From contig CABSMB010000031.1 of assembly GCA_902478705.1 (NCBI GenBank), positions 1 to 8,794 of the forward strand: DNA of 8,794 nt, read 5' to 3'. The stretch's first letter is position 1. The number at the start of each line of letters is the position of its first letter. The notes beneath the pieces were generated by a model that made no database searches, had not been told where the DNA came from, and was given only the letters and a program-made list of their open reading frames with translations. Of this stretch, positions 1-5,943 are shown piece after piece. The position numbers and the translations under genes are program-made. The DNA is from an uncultured Collinsella sp. GTDB lineage: Bacteria; Actinomycetota; Coriobacteriia; Coriobacteriales; Coriobacteriaceae.

Positions 1-252
1 TTGGCTTTGTTGATTCAGGTTGTAGCTGATAACAAAAGCGACCAGTTCGCTTGATACGGGGCCGACTACATAGAAAAAGATTGCGTCAATGAAGCCTATA
101 GTGTGGTAAGTGTTGTAAGTTGTTTCGCCGGAAAAAACAGCGTATAAAGCATATCCAAATCTTGGCTGATTCACGTATGAGTACGAAAAGACGAAGAGCG
201 CTAAAAGTGCTACAACCAGAAGTGCATTCAGGACAAAGCGTTTGGTATTCAT
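1..252 (-). CDS. Hypothetical membrane protein, 5' part only (cut by left edge)
   Basis: Reading the minus strand from an ATG at 252-250 gives 84 codons without a stop, reaching the left edge, so the C-terminus is missing. A good Shine-Dalgarno (AAGGAG) lies 6 nt before the ATG. Residues 7-25 form a hydrophobic stretch (LNALLVVALLALFVFSYSY) after a short basic start (MNTKR), which fits an N-terminal transmembrane anchor or uncleaved signal. A second hydrophobic stretch lies at about residues 52-77. I do not recognise a family. The gene is transcribed away from alaS. Its GC content, about 42-45% by hand count, is far below the roughly 60-68% of the genes to the right, and it uses AT-ending codons freely. 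This suggests a recently acquired or fast-evolving accessory gene. The start, ribosome site and membrane segment are seen directly; origin is inferred. Confidence 0.68.
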   Translation of the reverse strand, partial: MNTKRFVLNALLVVALLALFVFSYSYVNQPRFGYALYAVFSGETTYNTYHTIGFIDAIFFYVVGPVSSELVAFVISYNLNQQSQ

Positions 253-347
253 CAGTCGCTCCTTCCGGATGATTCTTATATGGTATTTTACCAAAACCAT
301 TAATTTTCAAAGGATTGCTTAGTCCTAAATAACGTGCACTTTCGCTG
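253..347. other. AT-rich divergent intergenic region
   Basis: This stretch between the minus-strand membrane gene and the terminator upstream of alaS is AT-rich and holds no gene. For the minus-strand gene, a possible -10 (TATAAG, complement of 275-280) lies 22 nt before the start codon. The -35 at 17 nt spacing (TTAATG, complement of 298-303) is poor. A perfect inverted repeat TGGTA-TTT-TACCA (281-293) sits between them and could bind a repressor. For the plus strand I see only weak promoter matches (TTTTCA at 304-309 with TAAATA at 326-331). Confidence 0.35.
275..303 (-). promoter_or_regulatory. Candidate promoter of the left-edge membrane gene with operator-like repeat
   Basis: On the minus strand, TATAAG (275-280) resembles a -10 box and is followed after about 10 nt by the ribosome site at 264-259. 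The matching -35 region (298-303) is a weak match to consensus. The spacer contains a 5-bp perfect inverted repeat with a 3-nt centre (281-293), in the right place for an operator. This rests on motif inspection alone. Confidence 0.25.
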
Positions 348-377
348 GAGGGTCGCTGTTTGGCGGCCCTCTTTTTT
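348..377 (+). terminator. Intrinsic terminator with no visible upstream plus-strand gene
   Basis: GAGGGTCGC (348-356) pairs with GCGGCCCTC (363-371) as a 9-bp stem with one G-T wobble and a 6-nt loop, followed by six T (372-377). There is no T tract in the opposite direction, so it acts on plus-strand transcripts. The nearest gene to the left is on the minus strand. The terminator therefore ends a short transcript from the intergenic region, attenuates the alaS leader, or is left over from a displaced gene. Confidence 0.75.
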
Positions 378-403
378 GCACTGGGGCGGTGGGATGGTAA
401 TAT
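375..403 (+). promoter_or_regulatory. Candidate alaS operon promoter
   Basis: TTTGCA (375-380) and TAATAT (398-403) are separated by 17 nt, and each matches the sigma-70-type consensus at four of six positions. The -35 overlaps the T tract of the terminator just upstream, so initiation here would escape that terminator. The predicted start near 410 gives a leader of about 40 nt. No T-box consensus (AGGGTGG-type) is visible before alaS. Confidence 0.35.
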
Positions 404-434
404 CGTAACGTTTGAACTGTTTCGATGTGAAACC

Positions 435-440
435 GAGGAG
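435..440 (+). promoter_or_regulatory. Ribosome binding site of alaS
   Basis: GAGGAG lies 9 nt before the ATG at 450. It fixes the alaS start there rather than at an in-frame upstream TTG at 360, which lies inside the terminator loop and would add 30 residues unlike any AlaRS N-terminus. Confidence 0.8.
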
Positions 441-449
441 ATTCCCTCT

Positions 450-3107
450 ATGAGTGCTGACTACCCGTCAATGACTACGGCCGAGATTCGCTCCAAGTTC
501 CTCAACTTCTTTGAGGAGCGCGGTCTTAAGCTCTATCCTTCTTCGTCCCTCGTTCCCGACGATCCTTCGTTGTTGCTTGCCAACGCCGGCATGAACCAGT
601 TTAAGGAGTACTACCAGGGCAAGAAGACCATGAAGGAGATCGGCGCGATCTCCTGCCAGAAGTGCGTCCGCACCAACGACATCGACTGCATCGGCGAGGA
701 CGGCCGTCACCTGTCCTTCTTTGAGATGCTCGGCGACTTCTCCTTTGGCGGCGTCTCTAAGCAGCAGGCCTGCGCTTGGGCCTTTGAGCTCATCACCAAG
801 GAGTTCAAGCTGCCGCTTGACCGCCTGTACTTCACCGTCTTTACCGAGGACGACGAGACCCACGACGTGTGGCGCTCTCTGGGCGTTGCCGAGGATCACA
901 TCTCACGTCTGGGCGAGGATGACAACTTCTGGGCCGCTGGCCCCACCGGCCCCTGCGGTCCGTGCTCCGAGATCTACTTTGACATGGGCGAGGAGGTCGG
1001 TTGCGGCAGCCCCGACTGCAAGCCCGGCTGCGACTGCGACCGCTTCCTTGAGTTCTGGAACCTCGTGTTTACCCAGTACGACCGCCAGGAGGACGGCTCC
1101 ATGCCGGAGCTGCCGCACCGCAACCTCGATACGGGCATGGGTCTGGAGCGCATGGCCGCTATCATGCAGCACAAGACCGCTAACTACGACGGCGATCTGA
1201 TGCAGCACCTCATCAAGCTCGGTGAGGAGATTAGCGGCAAGACCTATGACGCCGACGATTACTCCGGCGCCAGCCGCTCCCTGCGCATCATCGCCGACCA
1301 CTCCCGTGCCGTCGACTTTATGATCTCGGACGGCATCCTTCCCGGTAACGAGGGTCGCGAGTACGTCCTTCGCCGCCTGCTCCGCCGCGCCGTGTTCCAC
1401 GGTCGCCTGCTGGGCATCGAGGGTGCCTTCCTGACCAAGTTTATCGACGAGGTCAACGCTCAGATGGGCGAGGCCTATCCCGAGCTGCTCAAGAACGTCG
1501 CACTCGTCAAGGGCATCGTCGCCTCCGAGGAGGAGCGTTTCTCCACGACGCTCGACAACGGCCGCGTTTACCTGGACGAGGCCCTGGCCGTGCTCGCCGA
1601 CGGCGCTGTCCTTCCGGGCGACGTTGCCTTTAAGCTGCACGACACCTTTGGTTTCCCCATCGATTTGACCGTCGAGATCGCCGGCACCGCTGGCCACGAC
1701 GTCGACATGGATGGCTTCACCGCCTGCATGGAGGACCAGAAGGCCCGCGCCCGCGCCAACGCCAAGGGCGACGCCTGGGGTAGCTTCAACGACGTGTGGG
1801 TCGAGCTTTCGGACAAGGTTGCCGCGACCGAGTTCGACGGATATGACAACGACGTCATCGAGGGCGCCAAGGTTATCGCCATCGTTCGCAACGGCGAGTC
1901 CGTCGAGTCCGCTGCCGCTGGCGAGGACGTTGAGGTCGTGCTCGACCGCACCCCGTTCTACGCCGAGATGGGCGGCCAGCAGGGCGACGCCGGCAAGCTT
2001 TCCGCCGAGGGCGTTGCGCTGACTGTTGCCGACACCAAAAACCACAACGGCCTTTATGCCCATGTCGTGCACGTTGCCGAGGGCACGCTGACCGTCGGTG
2101 CCACCGTGACCGCCGCGCTCGACGCCGAGCGCCGTGGTTTCCTGCGCCGCAACCACACCGCCACCCACCTGCTCGACGCCGCCCTTAAGCAGGTCCTGGG
2201 CGAGCATGTCTCCCAGGCCGGCTCGCTGGTGACGCCCGAGCACCTGCGCTTTGACTTCACCCACTTCGAGGCTCTGTCCTCCGAGCAGCTCAAGGCCGTC
2301 GAGGACCTGGTCAACCAGCAGATCTTCGCTTCCAAGCCGGTCGTGACCCGCGTCATGGGTATCGACGAGGCCAAGGCTGCCGGCGCTGTCGCCCTCTTTG
2401 GCGAGAAGTACGGCGACGTCGTCCGCGTCGTCTCCGTAGGCGCCGAGGACCAGCCGTTCTCCCGCGAGCTCTGCGGTGGCACGCATGCCGCCAACACCGC
2501 CGAGATCGGTCTGTTCAAGATCATCTCCGAGTCCTCCACGGGCTCGAATGTCCGCCGTATCGAGGCCGTGACCTCCAAGGGCGCTCTCGACTACATGGCT
2601 GACCGCCTGGCACTCGTTGACGCCGCCGCCGCTGCGCTCAAGTGCCGTGTCGACGAGGTTCCCGCCCGCGTGGAGAACCTGCAGGCCGAGCTGCGCGAGA
2701 CTTCCGGCAAGCTCAAGAAGGCGCTCACCGGTGGCTCCTCCGATGCGATCTCCAGCGCCATCGACGGCGCTGTCGAGCTGAACGGCTACAAGCTCGTCGT
2801 CGCTGAGCTCCAGGGCCTTGAGGCTGCCGACCTGCGCAACGTTTGGGATACCGTGCACCAGAAGGTCGCCGGCCCCGTCGCCTGCGTTGTTGCCAGCGTG
2901 ACCGAGAAGGGCACCCCGGCCCTGCTCGCTGCCGGCTCCTATGACGCCGTGAAGGCCGGTTTCCACGCCGGCAACGTGATCAAGCAGATCGCGGGCCTGG
3001 TCGACGGTCGCGGTGGCGGTCGTCCCAACATGGCCCAGGCCGGTGGCAAGAACGCCGCCGGTATCGCCGATGCCCTCGCGGCCGCTAAGACCGCGCTCGG
3101 CGCCTAA
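450..3107 (+). CDS. alaS: Alanine-tRNA ligase (AlaRS)
   Basis: The cytosolic enzyme charges tRNA-Ala with alanine using ATP and removes mischarged Ser or Gly. The 885-residue product is full length for the family (E. coli has about 875). The class II catalytic core is N-terminal, with NAGMNQF, the RTNDID segment, and FFEMLGDFSFGG as motif 2 region, then LDTGMGLERM as motif 3. A four-cysteine insert (GCGSPDCKPGCDCDR) precedes EFWNLVF; I recall similar inserts in other Gram-positive AlaRS. The editing domain has its zinc ligands H569 and H573 (HTATH) and C675 and H679 (CGGTH). The C-terminal domain ends with the glycine-rich GGGRPNMAQAGG (about 855-866). The ATG at 450 is chosen by its ribosome site. 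It is the first gene of the operon; ruvX starts 17 nt after the stop. No truncation or missing key residue was seen. Confidence 0.97.
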   Translation: MSADYPSMTTAEIRSKFLNFFEERGLKLYPSSSLVPDDPSLLLANAGMNQFKEYYQGKKTMKEIGAISCQKCVRTNDIDCIGEDGRHLSFFEMLGDFSFGGVSKQQACAWAFELITKEFKLPLDRLYFTVFTEDDETHDVWRSLGVAEDHISRLGEDDNFWAAGPTGPCGPCSEIYFDMGEEVGCGSPDCKPGCDCDRFLEFWNLVFTQYDRQEDGSMPELPHRNLDTGMGLERMAAIMQHKTANYDGDLMQHLIKLGEEISGKTYDADDYSGASRSLRIIADHSRAVDFMISDGILPGNEGREYVLRRLLRRAVFHGRLLGIEGAFLTKFIDEVNAQMGEAYPELLKNVALVKGIVASEEERFSTTLDNGRVYLDEALAVLADGAVLPGDVAFKLHDTFGFPIDLTVEIAGTAGHDVDMDGFTACMEDQKARARANAKGDAWGSFNDVWVELSDKVAATEFDGYDNDVIEGAKVIAIVRNGESVESAAAGEDVEVVLDRTPFYAEMGGQQGDAGKLSAEGVALTVADTKNHNGLYAHVVHVAEGTLTVGATVTAALDAERRGFLRRNHTATHLLDAALKQVLGEHVSQAGSLVTPEHLRFDFTHFEALSSEQLKAVEDLVNQQIFASKPVVTRVMGIDEAKAAGAVALFGEKYGDVVRVVSVGAEDQPFSRELCGGTHAANTAEIGLFKIISESSTGSNVRRIEAVTSKGALDYMADRLALVDAAAAALKCRVDEVPARVENLQAELRETSGKLKKALTGGSSDAISSAIDGAVELNGYKLVVAELQGLEAADLRNVWDTVHQKVAGPVACVVASVTEKGTPALLAAGSYDAVKAGFHAGNVIKQIAGLVDGRGGGRPNMAQAGGKNAAGIADALAAAKTALGA

Positions 3108-3124
3108 GAACCTAAGTAGTCGCT

Positions 3125-3553
3125 GTGGTCGCGCTCGCACTGGACATAGGGGAGACCAGGATTGGCATTGCCGTCTCGAGCCGTGATGGCAAGATGGCGA
3201 TGCCTGTCAAGGTGCTTCCGGCTGCCGAGGTCACTGGTATGGCAAAGACGTTTCGCTACCTGGTTGAGGACTATGAGCCCGATATCCTGGTAAGCGGACG
3301 TCCCTTGACCATGGCCGGTGAGCCCGGCCCCCAGGCCGAGCGCGTCGCCGCCGTGGCCCAAAAGATTGCCGACGAGCTCGAACTTCCGCTGGAGTTTGAG
3401 GACGAGCGTCTGTCCTCGCAGGAGGCCAAGCGAATCCTGCGAGAGCAGGGGCTCAACGAAAAGCAGATGAGGGGCAAGATTGACATGATCGCCGCCAGCC
3501 TGTTCTTGCAGACATGGCTCGATCGTAAAAACGAGGAGGTTCAGCATGCCTAG
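3125..3553 (+). CDS. ruvX: RuvX/YqgF-family Holliday junction resolvase-like nuclease
   Basis: The 142-residue product has the compact RNase H-like fold of the YqgF family, linked to Holliday junction resolution and to 5' processing of 16S rRNA precursor. Visible motifs are LDIGETRIGIAVS with acidic D7, then SGRPLTMAGEPGPQAERV (58-74, matching the family's GLPLNMDG segment), FEDERLSS with D93/E94, and KIDMIAASLFLQ with D120. The conserved acidic residues are all present. The start is GTG at 3125: an in-frame TAA at 3113 leaves no upstream alternative, and later starts would lose the first motif. No clear Shine-Dalgarno is seen, so translation may depend on ribosomes finishing alaS 17 nt upstream. 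The 3' end overlaps mltG by 8 nt. alaS-ruvX-mltG is a widespread neighbourhood in Gram-positive bacteria. Confidence 0.93.
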   Translation: MVALALDIGETRIGIAVSSRDGKMAMPVKVLPAAEVTGMAKTFRYLVEDYEPDILVSGRPLTMAGEPGPQAERVAAVAQKIADELELPLEFEDERLSSQEAKRILREQGLNEKQMRGKIDMIAASLFLQTWLDRKNEEVQHA

Positions 3554-4901
3554 CGCTTCCGATCCGCGCCAGCAGAATCGTTCACGGAAGCCCGTGCCGC
3601 GCCCTGCTCAGCCTGGCCAGCGCCCGGCGCAGCCGACGCAGCGTTCGGCTCAGCCTGCTCAGCGTGCTGCTCAACAGCCCGCCGTTCGTCCCGCGCAGCC
3701 TGCTGGCGGCGCTCGTTTTAAGCAGCAGGCTCCTGCCCAGCGCACGCAGGGGCAGGCCCCGCAATCACGCTCCCACGCACATCATGCTCATGGCTCGCAC
3801 GGCGTTGCTCCGGCCACGCGCTCGAGCTATAACACGCCCGCCCGCCGTGGTGCCCAAAAGAAAAGCTCCCCGGTGCCTATGATTATCGGTGGCGTCGTCG
3901 CCGTGCTTGCGCTTGTCGCGATCGTTTTCTTTGTCGTGCCAGCCGTCAAGGGCTTCTTTGCCGGTGAGGATGCGAAAGTCGTTGCAGGCCAGCAAGTTAC
4001 TATCACGATTCCCGATGGTGCCTCGGGTGACACTATCGCTTCGATTCTCTCCGAGAATCATATCGTCGAAAATCCCAAGGATTATTACGCGGCGGTCAAA
4101 AAGCTCAACGCCGATATGTCGCTCAAGCCGGGTAAGTATTCGTTCACCACGCTCATGGACGCGACCAAGGTCGTTCAGCAGCTCATGGAAGGCCCCAATG
4201 CGGGCTCCGATGCGCTGACGATTCCTGAGGGCCTGACGGTCGATCAGGTCGCCGACCGCGTGGCCAAGGCGTACGACAGCATTTCTAAGGAAGACTTCCT
4301 CAATCAGGCAAAGGCCTCCAACTATGTGAAGGACTATAGCTTCCTTGAGGGCGCCGCGAACGATTCACTCGAGGGCTTCCTATTCCCTAAGACCTATTCG
4401 TTGGGTAAGGACCCGTCTGCCGATGATGTGATTCGCGCCATGCTTGACCAGTTCAACGCCGAGTACAAATCGCTCGATTTCGCCAGCTGCGAGGCAAAAA
4501 TCAAGGAGCGCTACGGCGTGGAGATGTCCGATTACGACATCGTTAACCTTGCCTCGATCGTCGAGCGCGAGGGTCTCAACGCCGACCAGCGCGCACATGT
4601 GGCCTCGGTCTTCTACAACCGTCTGGCAGGCAAGCTCGATGGCCTGCGCTACCTCAATAGCGACGCGACCATGATGTACGTCACCGGTGGCGAGGTTACC
4701 GCCGACGACCTGCAGAGTGATAGCCCGTATAACACCTATAAGCACGAGGGCCTGCCGCCCACGCCCATCTGCTCTCCGTCGCTCGAGGCGCTCAAGGCTA
4801 CCCTTGAGCCGACCGACTCCGATGACCTGTATTTCTACATTACACAGGACGAGGAGTATTTCTCGAAGACCTACGAAGAGCACCAACAGTCTTGGAATTG
4901 A
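3546..4901 (+). CDS. mltG: Endolytic murein transglycosylase MltG (YceG-like)
   Basis: This membrane-anchored enzyme cleaves nascent glycan strands and is thought to set strand length during cell-wall synthesis. The 451-residue product starts with a roughly 110-residue cytoplasmic tail rich in Pro, Gln, Ala and Arg, including AQP-type repeats (about 18-54) and a His cluster HAHHAHGSHG (77-86). One transmembrane helix follows (about 111-134). The outer part holds a LysM-like subdomain (about 145-235) and the YceG catalytic domain: EGFLFPKTY (276-284), LASIVEREG (335-343) with probable catalytic E340, VFYNRL, YLNSDATMMY, SPYNTYKHEGLPPTPI (393-408), and FSKTYEEH near the end. E340 corresponds to the E. 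coli E218 motif as I recall it. A strong ribosome site (GAGGAGG, 3533-3539) precedes the ATG. The start overlaps ruvX by 8 nt, and the next gene begins 2 nt after the stop. Confidence 0.95.
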   Translation: MPSASDPRQQNRSRKPVPRPAQPGQRPAQPTQRSAQPAQRAAQQPAVRPAQPAGGARFKQQAPAQRTQGQAPQSRSHAHHAHGSHGVAPATRSSYNTPARRGAQKKSSPVPMIIGGVVAVLALVAIVFFVVPAVKGFFAGEDAKVVAGQQVTITIPDGASGDTIASILSENHIVENPKDYYAAVKKLNADMSLKPGKYSFTTLMDATKVVQQLMEGPNAGSDALTIPEGLTVDQVADRVAKAYDSISKEDFLNQAKASNYVKDYSFLEGAANDSLEGFLFPKTYSLGKDPSADDVIRAMLDQFNAEYKSLDFASCEAKIKERYGVEMSDYDIVNLASIVEREGLNADQRAHVASVFYNRLAGKLDGLRYLNSDATMMYVTGGEVTADDLQSDSPYNTYKHEGLPPTPICSPSLEALKATLEPTDSDDLYFYITQDEEYFSKTYEEHQQSWN

Positions 4902-4903
4902 TC

Positions 4904-5401
4904 ATGAGGATTTTTAGCCCCAAACGATATGTTGCCTCGGTCGATCGCATCGACCTCGATACCCTGTGGGCCGACGGCAAGCGTGCCATTCTACTCGACC
5001 GTGACAATACCCTGGTGCCGCGCGATACCGAGCAGGTTCCCGCTGCGGTCTCCGCTTGGCTCGAAGCCGCCCGTGCCAAGGGCTTTAAGCTGTGTATGGT
5101 GTCCAACAACTGGCATCGCGACCAGGTCTTGGCATCGGCGCGCGAGCTGGGGCTCGAGGCCATCAGCCACGCTATGAAGCCCGCCCCGTTTGCCCTGAAG
5201 GCGGGTCTTAAGCGTCTGGGCGCCACGGCCGACGAGGCCGTGCTGATCGGCGATCAGCTGTACACGGACGTGTGGAGCGGTAACTTTGCCGGCGTTGACA
5301 CTATTCTGGTCAAGCCGCAGGCAACCCAGGACCTGTGGTACACGCAGATCTTCCGTATCTTTGAGCGCCGGGCCCTGCGCGACCTTCCCTGCGAGGAATA
5401 G
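4904..5401 (+). CDS. YqeG-family HAD phosphatase (IIIA type)
   Basis: The 165-residue product matches the YqeG family of small cytosolic HAD hydrolases, whose substrate is not firmly known. HAD motif I is LLDRDNTLV with nucleophile D32 and acid/base D34. Motif II is MVSNNW with S67. K92 in MKPAP is the motif III lysine. IGDQLYTDV (115-123) supplies the acidic motif with D117 and D122. The family's C-terminal pattern of a late beta strand (TILVKP) and a basic tail (FERRAL) is also present. I place the start at ATG 4904, 2 nt after the mltG stop, because its N-terminus (MRIFSPKRYV) fits family members. A TTG at 4892 is possible but overlaps mltG. The ribosome site is weak, so coupling to mltG is likely. 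It occupies the place where actinobacterial relatives carry aroE. Confidence 0.88.
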   Translation: MRIFSPKRYVASVDRIDLDTLWADGKRAILLDRDNTLVPRDTEQVPAAVSAWLEAARAKGFKLCMVSNNWHRDQVLASARELGLEAISHAMKPAPFALKAGLKRLGATADEAVLIGDQLYTDVWSGNFAGVDTILVKPQATQDLWYTQIFRIFERRALRDLPCEE

Positions 5402-5409
5402 GTTTCGCC

Positions 5410-5943
5410 ATGTCTCAGCACATCAAACACGGCTGCGACCATATCTTCTTTATCGGCTTTTTGGGCGCGGGCAAGTCGACGCTTGCGCGCAACGTGGGCA
5501 CTATGTTCAAGCGTCGATTCATCGATACCGATCGTTTGGTTGTGCGTCGATGCGGTAAGTCGGTGACCGAGATATTTGAGACCGAGGGCGAGCACCGTTT
5601 TCGCGAGCTCGAGACCTCGGCACTCCGTTCGCTTCAAAGCGAGCGCAGCCTGCTGGTATCGTGCGGGGGTGGCATTGTCGAGACGCCGGTGAATATTGAA
5701 CTGATGCACGAGATGGGTACATGCGTGTACCTCGAGGGCGACTTTGAGGACTCGTTGCGCCAGATTCGCCGCTCCGATACCCGACCCGATTTCCGCTCGC
5801 CCGAGCACGCCGCGCGCCTGTTTGAGCATCGCCGTCCGCTGTATCGCCAGGCCGCCGATATTACCCTTGATATTCGCAACAAGTCCTTCGAGGACGTTTC
5901 CTACCTTTGTGCCGAGATGCTTTTGGAGCGTGGACTGCTATGA
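5410..5943 (+). CDS. aroK: Shikimate kinase
   Basis: It phosphorylates shikimate at the 3-hydroxyl with ATP, the fifth step towards chorismate, in the cytosol. The 177-residue product shows the whole active site. The P-loop is GFLGAGKST (16-24). The magnesium and shikimate motif is DTD (39-41). FRELE supplies R65 and E68, GGG lies at 86-88, the lid arginine R125 is in TRPDF, and R141 is in RRPLYR. The lid reads RPDF rather than the usual RPLL, a small deviation. The start lies 8 nt after the previous stop, with AGGAATAGG-like purines before it. The stop overlaps the next start as ATGA (5940-5943), so translation of the AroB-like gene is coupled. The active site predicts a working kinase even though its neighbour looks inactive. 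Gluconate-kinase-like relatives were considered, but the motifs fit AroK better. Confidence 0.92.
   Translation: MSQHIKHGCDHIFFIGFLGAGKSTLARNVGTMFKRRFIDTDRLVVRRCGKSVTEIFETEGEHRFRELETSALRSLQSERSLLVSCGGGIVETPVNIELMHEMGTCVYLEGDFEDSLRQIRRSDTRPDFRSPEHAARLFEHRRPLYRQAADITLDIRNKSFEDVSYLCAEMLLERGLL

Noticed and set aside
86..310. 74-codon minus-strand frame near the left edge
   Set aside because: It overlaps the better minus-strand frame starting at 252, which has a ribosome site and a membrane segment. The 74-codon frame has neither and ends inside the same region.
360..449. N-terminal extension of AlaRS from an upstream TTG at 360
   Set aside because: It would begin inside the terminator loop, has no ribosome site, and its 30 residues do not resemble AlaRS. 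The ATG at 450 has GAGGAG at proper spacing.
303..449. T-box riboswitch controlling alaS
   Set aside because: No AGGGTGG-type T-box sequence or room for a specifier stem is visible. The hairpin alone is not enough.
903..3140. 745-codon open frame on the minus strand opposite alaS
   Set aside because: It mirrors the GC-rich codon pattern of alaS, has no recognisable motif or ribosome site, and lies wholly opposite a certain gene. It is a shadow frame.
3594..3720. CRISPR-like or tandem DNA repeat in the 5' part of mltG
   Set aside because: The repetition comes from Pro-Ala-Gln codons, units are irregular and in frame, and there are no spacers.
4892..4903. TTG start for the HAD phosphatase, adding four residues
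   Set aside because: The ATG at 4904 follows the mltG stop closely and gives the N-terminus expected for the family; the TTG lacks a ribosome site.
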